Origin: Cyclobacteriaceae bacterium
GTDB lineage: Bacteria; Bacteroidota; Bacteroidia; Cytophagales; Cyclobacteriaceae
Length of the DNA stretch: 64,000 nt
Assembly (NCBI GenBank): GCA_026129485.1
Contig: JAHCHY010000018.1
Location: forward strand, 5,001-69,000
Reading direction: 5' to 3'
Below, in pieces: positions 17,995 through 26,084 of this stretch. The notes beneath the pieces are model-generated. The model saw only the letters and a program-made list of their open reading frames with translations. It ran no database searches and was not told the origin of the DNA. Position 1 is the stretch's first letter. Each line of letters starts with the position of its first letter. The position numbers and the translations under genes are program-made.

Positions 17995-19119
17995 ATGGCG
18001 ATTCCTTTTCAATTTGGGCATTTGGCAGATGGTGAGAATTTTATTAACCGACAGGAAGAGGTGAATCGATTAAGCACAAACTTTCAGTCGGGGGTTAATA
18101 CCCTCATCATTTCACCGCGCAGGTGGGGTAAATCTTCATTGGTTGCTAAGGTTGTTAAACAACTAAGCACAACTAACCCGACCTTGCGGGTTGTTACAAT
18201 AGATCTATTCGCTGTACGTAGCGAGCAACAATTTTTGTCTTTGTTTGCACGGGAGGTAATTAAAGCTACTTCAACAAAATGGGAAGAATGGGGTGAAAAC
18301 GTTCGGAAGTTTATTGGAAATGCCGTACCTAAAATTGCCTTTGGCAACCAACCCGGAGCAGATGTTGAGTTGGAATTGAGTTGGGCCGATAAAAAAATTG
18401 ATCCTTTAGAAATTTATGATCTGCCCGAAGTTATCGCCAAAAAAAAGAAGTTAAAGGTTGTTATCTGCATAGACGAATTTCAAAACATTGGCCATTTCGC
18501 AGATCCGGTAGGAATGCAAAAACAAATGCGCTCCGTATGGCAAAAACATCAGCACGCCAGTTACTGCCTGTATGGAAGTAAAAAACATTTTCTTACGCAT
18601 GTATTCACCCATCAATCCATGCCCTTCTACAGGTTTGGCGACCTGATGTATCTCCCAAAAATCGAGATTTCGCATTGGTTAAAATTTATTCCAATGCAGT
18701 TCAAAAAATCCGGCAAAAAAATTTCTACCACGTTAGCAGAAGAACTATGCCGTTCCGTTAGTCTGCATCCGTTTTATGTGCAGCAACTTGCACAGCGGGT
18801 TTGGATACTTACAGAAAATGAAACCACGCACGCGATACTTGACAAAAGTCTGGATGCGCTACTCAATGACAATGCGTTTGGTTTTCAACGCGATGTGGAG
18901 AACCTGACGGCAACTCAAATAAATTTTATGCGCGCTTTTAAAGACGGGGTTAAAAACTTCACAACTCTGGAAACATTAACGAGTTATGAACTCGGCACCC
19001 AAGGCAACATAAAGAGAATAAAAGCAGCGCTGGAACAAAAAGACATTATGGATTTCCCTGGCCCGCAACCCGAATTTATTGATCCGCTATTTGAACTTTG
19101 GTTCAGGCGAAATTTTTAA
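17995..19119 (+). CDS. AAA family ATPase of unknown function
   Basis: A 374-residue P-loop ATPase. After MAIPFQFGHLADGENFINRQ the Walker A is SPRRWGKSSLV (about 43-53) and the Walker B with sensor is KVVICIDEFQNIG (about 157-169). It resembles the archaeal-type ATPase family (PF01637-like). The C-terminal third, with LTATQINFMRAF and IDPLFELWFRRNF, looks like a winged-helix region followed by a conserved tail. Members are often mobile and have no settled role. It stands alone, with AT-richer upstream DNA and a palindrome cluster over its promoter, which hints at transfer and tight control. Confidence 0.8.
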   Translation: MAIPFQFGHLADGENFINRQEEVNRLSTNFQSGVNTLIISPRRWGKSSLVAKVVKQLSTTNPTLRVVTIDLFAVRSEQQFLSLFAREVIKATSTKWEEWGENVRKFIGNAVPKIAFGNQPGADVELELSWADKKIDPLEIYDLPEVIAKKKKLKVVICIDEFQNIGHFADPVGMQKQMRSVWQKHQHASYCLYGSKKHFLTHVFTHQSMPFYRFGDLMYLPKIEISHWLKFIPMQFKKSGKKISTTLAEELCRSVSLHPFYVQQLAQRVWILTENETTHAILDKSLDALLNDNAFGFQRDVENLTATQINFMRAFKDGVKNFTTLETLTSYELGTQGNIKRIKAALEQKDIMDFPGPQPEFIDPLFELWFRRNF

Positions 19120-19173
19120 GTTGATTCAGATTAATTGATTTCAGTGTCTTTTATCGTGGCGTTCCTGGAGATT

Positions 19174-19947
19174 TTAATCCGAAAGCGGCTTTAATTCCCG
19201 TTTGGTAAAATCCCGGTATGTAAGCCACAGTATTGCCAGCAGGAAAACCGGCAGCAACAATACCCTGCTGTCAAAATTTTGAAAAAGATTGTAATAATTA
19301 GCGGTCAGTCTTTCGCCTCCCTTCACGTAAAGGCTGCTTGTAATATGAAAGGGTAAAAAGAACAGCTCTGTATCGTATATCTTTTTTACAAACATAAAGG
19401 CCAAGTCTTCTGTAAACGAAAGCAGGAAATACGAAACAAAAACAACTGCTATGCTCCTGGCCACAAAAGTGATAGCCATAAACAACAGGGCAATCGATAA
19501 AAAGGTAAAGAACGACTGGAAAATAAACACCCCGTAAAAATTCAAAGAAACCATAACCTTAAAAGGCGCTGTAACCTGAACCAATACCATCGTTATAACA
19601 CCAAGCAGGCAATAGGCCAGCGAGATCAGCAGGCAATAAACCAGCTTGGAAATAAAGTAGTCTTTATCAGAAGCATTGAATACAACCTGGTTTACATGCC
19701 CGTTGCCAAACTCTGTCCCGATAAAAACAATTATCCATAACGGAATAAACAAGTACATGGATGAAAAACTGATAAAGCCAAAGGCAGCATACTCCATAAA
19801 TTGTCCTTCCGCAACTTCGTTATTTATATAGCTGACACCCATAACTACTTTAATGGCTACAGGTAACCCTACTATAGATATTGCAGCCAAAGCCCAAATC
19901 CATCTCCTTGACTTTAACTTGATCCATTCAAAATACAGGTAATTCAT
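19174..19947 (-). CDS. ABC transporter permease
   Basis: A membrane protein of 257 residues with about six hydrophobic segments (near 18-35, 52-75, 100-122, 135-165, 168-185, 228-245). The start YLYFEWIKLKSRRWIW is typical of ABC-2 type permeases, which begin with a helix before TM1. Its ATG overlaps the stop of the ATPase gene by 4 bp, so the two form one transporter. Substrate cannot be told from sequence; small two-gene ABC-2 systems of this sort often serve in export or antimicrobial tolerance. Confidence 0.85.
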   Translation of the reverse strand: MNYLYFEWIKLKSRRWIWALAAISIVGLPVAIKVVMGVSYINNEVAEGQFMEYAAFGFISFSSMYLFIPLWIIVFIGTEFGNGHVNQVVFNASDKDYFISKLVYCLLISLAYCLLGVITMVLVQVTAPFKVMVSLNFYGVFIFQSFFTFLSIALLFMAITFVARSIAVVFVSYFLLSFTEDLAFMFVKKIYDTELFFLPFHITSSLYVKGGERLTANYYNLFQNFDSRVLLLPVFLLAILWLTYRDFTKRELKPLSD

Positions 19948-20600
19948 TTTACAGATAGTTTCAGGTACTCTTCTTCAAGATTGGCAAAACCCGTATCCGT
20001 TGCTGTAACCTCTTTTACTATTTTTCCCTTAAATAAAAACAAAGCCCGGTTGCAAAGCTTTTCGAGCTCGGTTAATACATGACTTGTTAAGATAAATGAA
20101 GTACCGCTTTTTTTACGGGCTTCAATGGCCGAACGGAGCTTAAAAATGGAATCAATATCCAGATGATTGGTGGGCTCATCCAGCAAGATCAATTTGTAAT
20201 CGCCCATAAATGCCTGCGCCAGCGCTACCCGTTGTTTCATGCCGGCAGAGAGTTTACCGAAATTAGTTTTACCAAAATCAATATCGAACAGCTCTAACGC
20301 CCGGTCTATTTCTGAAAGGTTTTGTTTTTTCAGGTGGGCATATACTTTCATATTATCATATACGGTCATCCCTTCAAAAAAACCTTTCCGGGAAACGGCT
20401 GCACTAAGCGCATGGTTACAGGAAATGGTTCCGGAATCCACCTTCAGCAAACCCATTATAAGATTCAGTAAGGTCGTTTTTCCGGAACCATTGGGGCCTA
20501 TTATTCCCACGATCTCTCCCAGGTTAACCGAAAAATTCACCTTGTTCAATACTAACTTTTTCCTGAATGATTTAGAAACCTCTGTTGAAGTAAGTAGCAT
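19944..20600 (-). CDS. ABC transporter ATP-binding protein
   Basis: The nucleotide-binding subunit, 218 residues from MLLTSTEVSKSF; an in-frame ATG seven codons earlier is an alternative. Walker A is GIIGPNGSGKTTLL (about residues 33-46), the signature is GKLSAGMKQRVALA, Walker B is YKLILLDEPTNHLD and the switch His is in LTSHVLTELEKLC. It energises the overlapping permease. No adjacent substrate-binding gene is seen, which supports an export role. Confidence 0.93.
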   Translation of the reverse strand: MLLTSTEVSKSFRKKLVLNKVNFSVNLGEIVGIIGPNGSGKTTLLNLIMGLLKVDSGTISCNHALSAAVSRKGFFEGMTVYDNMKVYAHLKKQNLSEIDRALELFDIDFGKTNFGKLSAGMKQRVALAQAFMGDYKLILLDEPTNHLDIDSIFKLRSAIEARKKSGTSFILTSHVLTELEKLCNRALFLFKGKIVKEVTATDTGFANLEEEYLKLSVK

Positions 20601-20786
20601 AGTATTTGCGCCTGACTCCAAGATCGCCCGGATTAATCAAATTCGCAAAAACAAAAAATGCGTTTAAGGTTTTAGTGAAATCATCAAATTCATGAATGTA
20701 TCCGGCTATGATATGCTGCCGCTTCGTTAAGATTCTAAAATCATGCATGTCAACAATATTGACCGTTGCTTAATCAATATAAAGAA

Positions 20787-20823
20787 AAAGACCTGTAAGG
20801 CTTCTAAAGCCTTACAGGTCTTT
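20787..20823. repeat. GACCTGTAAGG inverted repeat (sibling of 8906-8941)
   Basis: A 17-bp perfect stem (arms AAAGACCTGTAAGGCTT and its complement) with a 3-nt loop, 17 bp past the stop of the TM2 gene on the minus strand, so it may terminate that gene. Relative to the palindrome at 8906-8941 both arms change together, so pairing is kept. Confidence 0.8.
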
Positions 20824-20840
20824 GCCCTATTTTTATTATT

Positions 20841-21431
20841 TTAGAAAGTCTTATCGTACTCTCCTCCTTTTGGTTTCAAATCACCTACTATAATTCTAAT
20901 AAAATCTATCAAGGCCCAGATGCCAAGCCCTCCAAGTGTAAGAAGCTGTATTATTCCAATACCCGTGTACCCAAGGTAAAATCTGTGGATACCCAATCCC
21001 CCTAAAAAGAACGCTAATAAAGTTGCTGCAACCTGGCTCTTGCCGCCAGCCTTCGCTTGGGTATCTTTCTTTATCTCTTTTACAGATTCCCTAAATTCCT
21101 TTTTGGCTTGCTTATAGACGGCCTTTTTTTCCTGCTTTGAAACTTTCAGATCAACAGCGCTTTTTACAGGCTCAGCTTTTGCAACCCGGGGCTTAAATAC
21201 AACAGGCGTGCTCTTGGTTGATGCAAGAACAACTTCCTCTTCTATAGATGCTAAAGCCAGATCGGTCTTATTGAAATCCGTTGAGGTTTGATCCAGAATC
21301 TTTTCCGGTTCAGAACCCTGCTTCTGTATGCTGTAGTTACGGTCATAGTTTTGAAAACTTGCGGTGTACTTGGGTGAACATGACATAATAGAAATAGCTA
21401 TACCTGCCACCATGAATAAAAATATTCTCAT
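20841..21431 (-). CDS. TM2 domain lipoprotein
   Basis: A 196-residue protein starting at MRIFLFMVAGIAISIMSCSP. The ISIMSC segment is a plausible lipobox, so the mature protein should begin at Cys-18 and be lipid-anchored. A charged linker rich in Lys/Glu (about 90-125) leads to a C-terminal TM2 domain: LAFFLGGLGIHRFYLGYTG, then a second helix LLTLGGLGIWALIDFIRII. TM2 domains have no known biochemical function. A repeat hairpin sits just downstream, and the gene diverges from the XRE regulator gene across a 105-bp spacer holding a candidate operator. Confidence 0.85.
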   Translation of the reverse strand: MRIFLFMVAGIAISIMSCSPKYTASFQNYDRNYSIQKQGSEPEKILDQTSTDFNKTDLALASIEEEVVLASTKSTPVVFKPRVAKAEPVKSAVDLKVSKQEKKAVYKQAKKEFRESVKEIKKDTQAKAGGKSQVAATLLAFFLGGLGIHRFYLGYTGIGIIQLLTLGGLGIWALIDFIRIIVGDLKPKGGEYDKTF

Positions 21432-21483
21432 AGGAATTTTGGGTTGGTTATTAATCAAACCTAAAGCGATAAGCGCAGGAATG

Positions 21484-21503
21484 TTATAGCATACATGCTA
21501 TAA
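21484..21503. promoter_or_regulatory. inverted repeat TTATAGCAT-AC-ATGCTATAA, candidate operator
   Basis: Perfect 9-bp arms with a 2-bp centre, between the divergent TM2 and XRE genes. It ends 16 bp before the TACCCTTG element at 21520 and so covers the -33 region of the XRE gene, a usual place for an autorepressor site. Confidence 0.6.
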
Positions 21504-21519
21504 CTATTTCCTGATTATC

Positions 21520-21527
21520 TACCCTTG
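21520..21527 (+). promoter_or_regulatory. -7-like element TACCCTTG of the XRE regulator gene
   Basis: One mismatch to TAnnTTTG, 9 bp before the GTG at 21537. It overlaps a TTG at 21525 that would otherwise be the first possible start codon. Confidence 0.45.
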
Positions 21528-21536
21528 TTCGCTTTC

Positions 21537-21758
21537 GTGAACTTCCGGGATGAAAAGGTCTTACTCGCTTTTGGCAAAAACCTCCAGAAACTGAGGAAAG
21601 GGCAAAGCTTTACCCAGGAGGAGCTGGCCTACAACTCCGGCATAAGCCTTTCGCAGATTGTCCGCATCGAAACGGGCAGGATCAACCCCACCGTGTGCAC
21701 CCTTGTGGTAATCGCCAAAACATTGAAAATCAAGGCCTCTGACCTGATGGACTTCTGA
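21537..21758 (+). CDS. small XRE-family helix-turn-helix regulator
   Basis: A 73-residue DNA-binding protein made of one HTH_3 domain: KNLQKLRKGQSFTQEELAYN, then SGISLSQIVRIETGRINPTV as the recognition helix, closing with LKIKASDLMDF. I prefer the GTG at 21537 over the TTG at 21525, which lies within the putative -7 element. Solitary regulators of this size are common in Bacteroidota and often autoregulate; the inverted repeat at 21484-21503 is a good candidate site and could also affect the divergent TM2 gene. Confidence 0.85.
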   Translation: MNFRDEKVLLAFGKNLQKLRKGQSFTQEELAYNSGISLSQIVRIETGRINPTVCTLVVIAKTLKIKASDLMDF

Positions 21759-21814
21759 GCCACGGGCTTATTTTTTTAAAATCCCTTACAGCCGCGCGGT
21801 ATATCCAATTTCTA

Positions 21815-21822
21815 TATCTTTG
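21815..21822 (+). promoter_or_regulatory. -7 promoter element TATCTTTG of the glutamate dehydrogenase gene
   Basis: Exact TAnnTTTG match 65 bp before the ATG at 21888, predicting a leader of about 60 nt. Confidence 0.65.
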
Positions 21823-21887
21823 CAACCGATTTAGGCGGCCTGCAAAGCCCCTTTTCGCAACTTTCTAACCCGCAATTTTTTAACCGT

Positions 21888-23162
21888 ATGGCATACATAG
21901 AACCCGCTCCCCTTCTTGACAAAGAGAATCCTTTTGAAGCCATGATGTCGCGTTTCCACACGGCCTCACAGATCCTGGGCCTTGAGGATGAAGTGTATAA
22001 TGTATTGAAATCGCCCGCCAAGCAGGTGATCGTATCGCTGCCTGTAACCATGGATGACGGCAGCATCAAAGTATTTGAAGGCTACCGCGTAGTTCACTCT
22101 ACCATCCTCGGGCCTTCCAAAGGCGGCATCCGGTTCGATCCGCACGTAAACCTCGATGAAGTAAAGGCGCTTGCCGCGTGGATGACGTGGAAGTGTGCCG
22201 TTGTGGATATTCCATACGGTGGCGGCAAAGGCGGTGTAACCTGCAACCCGCGCGAGATGAGTGCCGGTGAAATTGAAAGGTTGATGCGCTCTTATACCCA
22301 AGCCATGATGGATGTATTCGGCCCCGACCAGGATATACCTGCCCCTGATATGGGTACCGGCCCGCGCGAAATGGCGTGGCTGATGGATCAGTATTCACGC
22401 AACAAGGGCATGACCGTGCCTGCGGTAGTTACCGGCAAGCCTATTGTAATGGGAGGCTCGCTGGGAAGAACAGAAGCAACCGGCCGCGGGGTAATGGTAT
22501 CTGCGCTTGCCGCGATGGAGAAGCTGAAGATCAACCCGTACAAAGCCACCTGTGCCGTGCAGGGCTTTGGTAATGTAGGCTCGTGGGCGGCACGCCTGCT
22601 GGCTGAGCGCGGCTTAAAGATTGTAGCCGTTAGTGATCTGTCAGGCGCATACTACAACGAAAACGGGATTGACATTGATGCCGCCATTGCGTACCGCGAT
22701 AAGAATAAAGGCTCGCTTGACGGCTATGCCGAAGTGCAGAAAATACCGGGCGCTGATCTGCTGACCCTGCCGGTTGATGTGTTGGTGCCCGCTGCCACCG
22801 AAGATGTGATTACCAGCAGCAATGCGGGCAAGATACAGGCCAAGCTGATTGTAGAAGGCGCCAACGGGCCTACTTCATCCAAAGCCGATAACGCTATTTA
22901 TGAAAAAGGCATCAGCGTGGTGCCCGATATCCTGGCCAATGCCGGTGGCGTTACGGTATCATACTTCGAGTGGGTGCAAAACCGCTTGGGCTACAAGTGG
23001 ACGGCCGAGCGTGTAAACCGCAGGAGCGACCGGATCATGAAAGATGCTTTTGACAACGTGTATAAAACAGCTACTCAGTATAAAGTATCATTGCGTATTG
23101 CCGCATACATGGTAGCCATCGATAAGGTGGCTAAAACCTATAAGTATCGCGGAGGGTATTAA
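21888..23162 (+). CDS. gdhA: Glu/Leu/Phe/Val dehydrogenase (glutamate dehydrogenase)
   Basis: Oxidative deamination of glutamate (or the reverse) with NAD(P); 424 residues, the usual length for this class. The substrate domain has GPSKGGIRFDPHV and the catalytic Lys in DIPYGGGKGGVTCNP (about 107-121). The Rossmann domain begins with AVQGFGNVGSWAARLL. EGANGPTS and DILANAGGVTVSYFEWVQN are also typical. Codon use is notably GC-rich and regular, as expected for a highly expressed gene. It has its own promoter element and appears monocistronic. Confidence 0.95.
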   Translation: MAYIEPAPLLDKENPFEAMMSRFHTASQILGLEDEVYNVLKSPAKQVIVSLPVTMDDGSIKVFEGYRVVHSTILGPSKGGIRFDPHVNLDEVKALAAWMTWKCAVVDIPYGGGKGGVTCNPREMSAGEIERLMRSYTQAMMDVFGPDQDIPAPDMGTGPREMAWLMDQYSRNKGMTVPAVVTGKPIVMGGSLGRTEATGRGVMVSALAAMEKLKINPYKATCAVQGFGNVGSWAARLLAERGLKIVAVSDLSGAYYNENGIDIDAAIAYRDKNKGSLDGYAEVQKIPGADLLTLPVDVLVPAATEDVITSSNAGKIQAKLIVEGANGPTSSKADNAIYEKGISVVPDILANAGGVTVSYFEWVQNRLGYKWTAERVNRRSDRIMKDAFDNVYKTATQYKVSLRIAAYMVAIDKVAKTYKYRGGY

Positions 23163-23167
23163 AATTT

Positions 23168-23204
23168 AAAATTCCGAATTTAAGATTTAAGATTCGGGAT
23201 TTAA
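23168..23204 (+). repeat. 37-bp direct repeat, left copy (flanks toxin-antitoxin pair)
   Basis: AAAATTCCGAATT, 8 nt, then AAGATTCGGGATTTAA. It matches 24052-24088 at 35 of 37 positions, in the same orientation. The two copies enclose only the DUF3368/UPF0175 genes. Confidence 0.85.
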
Positions 23205-23230
23205 ATTTCAAATTTTGAAACCTGAAGAGT

Positions 23231-23719
23231 TTACAGGCTTACTTCACCCTGCTTAATCAAAATCTCATTCAAAAGATCAGGTGAGTAATACCGTTTGTTT
23301 TTGAGAAATGTTTCAAATAATGGCTTAAGCTCTGTTATAAGCTTCTTTTGTTTTGCTGCCACCAGCAAGCCAAGCGTTCCGATACAGTTCACACCTAAAT
23401 TCTCGGCAATCTTCCTGGCTTTATTATCATCAACCAGGAGATAGTCGGCATTCAACTCTTTATAGAGAAGAACCGACTCCGATTCCCCTTTATCCATAGT
23501 AAACATTAATTCATTAAACCCGGCTATCGGGTGTACTTTGCTTTGAAAAAACAATTCAATTTGCGAATACCATAGCGTGGTTTTGTCTAAGGTGATCTCC
23601 TGCCATACGGCTTCCGGTATGGCAATACCGTTGAAAAGTTGTTCTAACAGGTTAAGCTTATCTATAATGGCAAGAGAAAATACCGGGCCTGCATCGGCTA
23701 TTACCATCCCTGTTTTCAT
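23231..23719 (-). CDS. PIN-like DUF3368 toxin
   Basis: A 162-residue PIN-fold protein of the DUF3368 type, the likely RNase toxin of a type II pair. MVIADAGPVFSLAIIDKL carries the first acidic residue; ADYLLVDDNKARKIAENLG (about 100-118) carries the central acidic cluster; CIGTLGLLVAAK is the usual following helix. Its start overlaps the antitoxin stop by 4 bp, so the pair is translationally coupled. The two genes lie between 37-bp direct repeats, with the toxin stop 27 bp from the left copy. Confidence 0.85.
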   Translation of the reverse strand: MKTGMVIADAGPVFSLAIIDKLNLLEQLFNGIAIPEAVWQEITLDKTTLWYSQIELFFQSKVHPIAGFNELMFTMDKGESESVLLYKELNADYLLVDDNKARKIAENLGVNCIGTLGLLVAAKQKKLITELKPLFETFLKNKRYYSPDLLNEILIKQGEVSL

Positions 23720-23979
23720 CCCCTGATCTTATCCGCGTCATTCAAAACGTCATCCAGGGTAAGCTGTGAAATGGGCACTTCATTTTCCGATAAGACATTT
23801 TCAAATTCATACCGCGACATTCCGGCTAATTGAGCAGACTTACCCAACGTAAGCTTTTGAAGCTTGTATAACCGTACAGCCAGGGCAACCTTGACTCGTT
23901 TCTTGAACTCTGCTTCCGACTCATTAAGCGCCAAAAGAATATCCGGGGGAAATTCTATGGATATTGTTTTTGTGTCCAT
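23716..23979 (-). CDS. UPF0175 family antitoxin
   Basis: An 87-residue protein: ISIEFPPDILLALNESEAEF at the start, then the helical FKKRVKVALAVRLYKL and the HTH-like LTLGKSAQLAGMSRYEFENV. This is the UPF0175 pattern, the usual upstream partner of DUF3368 PIN proteins; it should neutralise the toxin and bind its own promoter. A TATTTTTG element lies 24 bp upstream. The pair is self-contained between direct repeats. Confidence 0.87.
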   Translation of the reverse strand: MDTKTISIEFPPDILLALNESEAEFKKRVKVALAVRLYKLQKLTLGKSAQLAGMSRYEFENVLSENEVPISQLTLDDVLNDADKIRG

Positions 23980-24003
23980 TTTTCAACCTCAATAATTATA
24001 TAA

Positions 24004-24011
24004 CAAAAATA
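24004..24011 (-). promoter_or_regulatory. -7 promoter element TATTTTTG of the toxin-antitoxin operon
   Basis: Exact TAnnTTTG match on the minus strand, 24 bp before the antitoxin ATG. An imperfect inverted repeat, AAGGCCAGGAGCCTT, lies just upstream (24020-24034 region) and could be an operator. Both lie inside the direct-repeat-bounded segment. Confidence 0.55.
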
Positions 24012-24051
24012 AGAAAATTAAGGCTCCTGGCCTTGTTAGAGCTGGTCAATC

Positions 24052-24088
24052 AAAATTCCGAATTCAAAATTTAAGATTCGGGATTTAA
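24052..24088 (+). repeat. 37-bp direct repeat, right copy
   Basis: Second copy of the repeat at 23168-23204 (35 of 37 identical). The AT-rich tract continues to 24136 and includes TAATTTTG at 24111-24118, a TAnnTTTG match 21 bp before the psd start, so repeat-derived DNA may supply the psd promoter. Confidence 0.85.
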
Positions 24089-24139
24089 GACTCAAAGTGA
24101 AGGATTTCCCTAATTTTGAATCCTGAATCCTGAATTAAA

Positions 24140-24811
24140 ATGACCATCCATAAAGAAGGAAGAGGACTGATATTGGCCACAACTACGGTTGTTGTAATAC
24201 TGAATGTCATTATTGCCTCCATCCCGTCACTCTTTTCTCCATCGGTTTACTCTATCCTCTCCACCTCTGCGCTGGTAGTCAGCATCGTTGTGCTGGTTCT
24301 GATCTTGCAGTTCTTCCGGCTTCCGTCTATTGAAGTCAATAAAAACGAGAAACAGGTCTTGGCTCCTGCCGATGGAAAAGTAGTGGTAATCGAAGACACC
24401 GAAGAGCCCGAATACCTCCAGTCAAAAAGAAAGCAGGTATCCATCTTCATGTCGCCCATCAATGTGCATGTTAATCGTATGCCGGTTGGCGGTACTATTT
24501 CGTATGCCAAATATCATCCCGGTAAATACTTAGTGGCGTGGCATCCCAAGTCCAGCACCGAAAACGAGCGTACCTCTATCGCTGTGAAGATGAAAAACGG
24601 AACGGAGATCTTGTTTCGGCAGGTTGCCGGGGCGCTGGCCCGCAGGATAAAATGGTATGTAAAGGAAGGGCAGGCGCTTGAGCAGGGCGATGAGTTTGGC
24701 TTTATCAAGTTTGGCTCGCGCGTGGACGTGTTTCTACCGCCCGATGCACGGGTAACGGTTAAAATTGGCGATGTTACCAAAGGCGGCAAAACAGTTATTG
24801 CGGAGCTTTAA
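24140..24811 (+). CDS. psd: phosphatidylserine decarboxylase family protein
   Basis: Makes phosphatidylethanolamine from phosphatidylserine at the inner membrane. Two hydrophobic segments (about 8-30 and 36-60) anchor it. APADGKVVVIED, FMSPINVHVNRMPVGG and HPKSSTENERTSI are family motifs. The self-cleavage site that yields the pyruvoyl group is FGS at about residues 191-193 (FIKFGSRVDVFLP), the short (archaeal-like, about 220 residues) proenzyme form. It is followed by a desaturase gene, fitting a lipid-modification neighbourhood. Confidence 0.93.
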   Translation: MTIHKEGRGLILATTTVVVILNVIIASIPSLFSPSVYSILSTSALVVSIVVLVLILQFFRLPSIEVNKNEKQVLAPADGKVVVIEDTEEPEYLQSKRKQVSIFMSPINVHVNRMPVGGTISYAKYHPGKYLVAWHPKSSTENERTSIAVKMKNGTEILFRQVAGALARRIKWYVKEGQALEQGDEFGFIKFGSRVDVFLPPDARVTVKIGDVTKGGKTVIAEL

Positions 24812-24887
24812 GGCATTTCTGCCGGCCAATTATCACTTTTTGGAAAGAAATACGCAGGCTAACACCTGTTGTCGTTCTGCTATTGCG

Positions 24888-24895
24888 TACCTTTC
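24888..24895 (+). promoter_or_regulatory. -7-like element TACCTTTC before the desaturase gene
   Basis: One mismatch to TAnnTTTG. It excludes the TTG at 24869 as start codon and leaves ATGs at 24908 and 24959 as options. Confidence 0.5.
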
Positions 24896-24958
24896 AAAAA
24901 TTGTAATATGCCGGGTGCGGCCGTTTGCATGATCTCACAAGGCTTTAATCCCTACCTG

Positions 24959-26077
24959 ATGAATCTGAATCTGAAATTCGCCAACCGCCAACAGGATTTT
25001 TTTGTTACGCTTAACCAACGGGTAAACGCGTATTTTAAAACCAACAAGATCGAGCGCACAGCCAACACCGAAATGGTTATCAAAACTATTTTTATGCTTT
25101 CGCTCTACTTCATTCCTTATGTTCTTTTGATTAGTGGCATCACCAGCAACCTGTGGGTAATGTTGGGGTTATGTATTTTAATGGGCCTGGGAATGGCCGG
25201 TATAGGTCTTTCCATTATGCACGATGCCAACCACGGATCGTACTCTACTAAGCCTTGGGTAAATAAGCTCCTCGGTCTGTCGCTAAATGCCGTAGGCGGC
25301 CATGCTTTAAACTGGAAAGTGCAGCACAATGTATTGCACCATACCTACACCAACATTCACGATGTGGATGAAGACATCAGTCCGCGCGGAATCCTGCGTA
25401 TGGCGCCTGAATCCAAATGGATTCCGCTGCACAAATTTCAACACTATTACGCCTGGTTTTTTTACGGATTGATGACGCTTGTCTGGGTTTTTGTAAAAGA
25501 CTTTTACAGGTTAATTAAGTATCAGCACGAAGGCTTGATTGCCAAGCAAAAAACAACCGCTTTGCGCGAGTGGGTCTTTATGCTAACCTCCAAAGCGCTG
25601 TACTTCACTTACATATTTGCAGTTCCCATGTGGGTGCTGAATCTCAGCTTCTGGCAGGTGCTTGTTGGCTTCCTGGTGATGCATTACATCGCGGGCTTTA
25701 TCCTGGCTATAATCTTTCAGCCTGCGCACGTGGTGGAAGGAACCGAGTACCCCATGCCCGATGAAAACGGCAACCTTGAAAACAACTGGGCTATTCACCA
25801 GTTGCACACCACCACCAATTTCGGTCATAAGGAGAAATTGTTTTCGTGGTATGTAGGCGGGTTAAATTACCAGGTAGAGCATCATTTGTTTCCCAACATC
25901 TGCCACGTGCATTACCGGTCGATTTCAAAAATTGTAGAGCAAACTGCCAAAGAGTTTGGCCTGCCTTACAAATCGAAAGAAACTTTTATTGCTGCCATTG
26001 CAGCGCACTGGCGCCAGCTCCGGTGGCTGGGGCATAAGCCCTTAGTGCGTGAAGCGCTGGTGGCCGAAGCTGCCTGA
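24959..26077 (+). CDS. membrane fatty acid desaturase (acyl-CoA/lipid desaturase family)
   Basis: An integral-membrane di-iron desaturase that introduces double bonds in acyl chains. The three histidine boxes are HDANHGS, HNVLHH and QVEHH (in NYQVEHHLFPNICHVHY). Two pairs of hydrophobic helices lie near 40-85 and 195-250. I start at MNLNLKFANRQQDFFVTLNQ, which aligns with the usual short N-terminus of the family (372 residues); an ATG at 24908 would add 17 residues. It follows psd by about 150 bp. The stop sits in a small AGCTGC/GCAGCT hairpin shared with convergent recO. Confidence 0.9.
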   Translation: MNLNLKFANRQQDFFVTLNQRVNAYFKTNKIERTANTEMVIKTIFMLSLYFIPYVLLISGITSNLWVMLGLCILMGLGMAGIGLSIMHDANHGSYSTKPWVNKLLGLSLNAVGGHALNWKVQHNVLHHTYTNIHDVDEDISPRGILRMAPESKWIPLHKFQHYYAWFFYGLMTLVWVFVKDFYRLIKYQHEGLIAKQKTTALREWVFMLTSKALYFTYIFAVPMWVLNLSFWQVLVGFLVMHYIAGFILAIIFQPAHVVEGTEYPMPDENGNLENNWAIHQLHTTTNFGHKEKLFSWYVGGLNYQVEHHLFPNICHVHYRSISKIVEQTAKEFGLPYKSKETFIAAIAAHWRQLRWLGHKPLVREALVAEAA

Positions 26078-26084
26078 TTTGCAG

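Noticed and set aside
20622-20786. Possible small gene between the ABC ATPase and TM2 genes
   Set aside because: No frame of useful length with a start codon or family resemblance; only AT-rich spacer and the repeat hairpin were seen.
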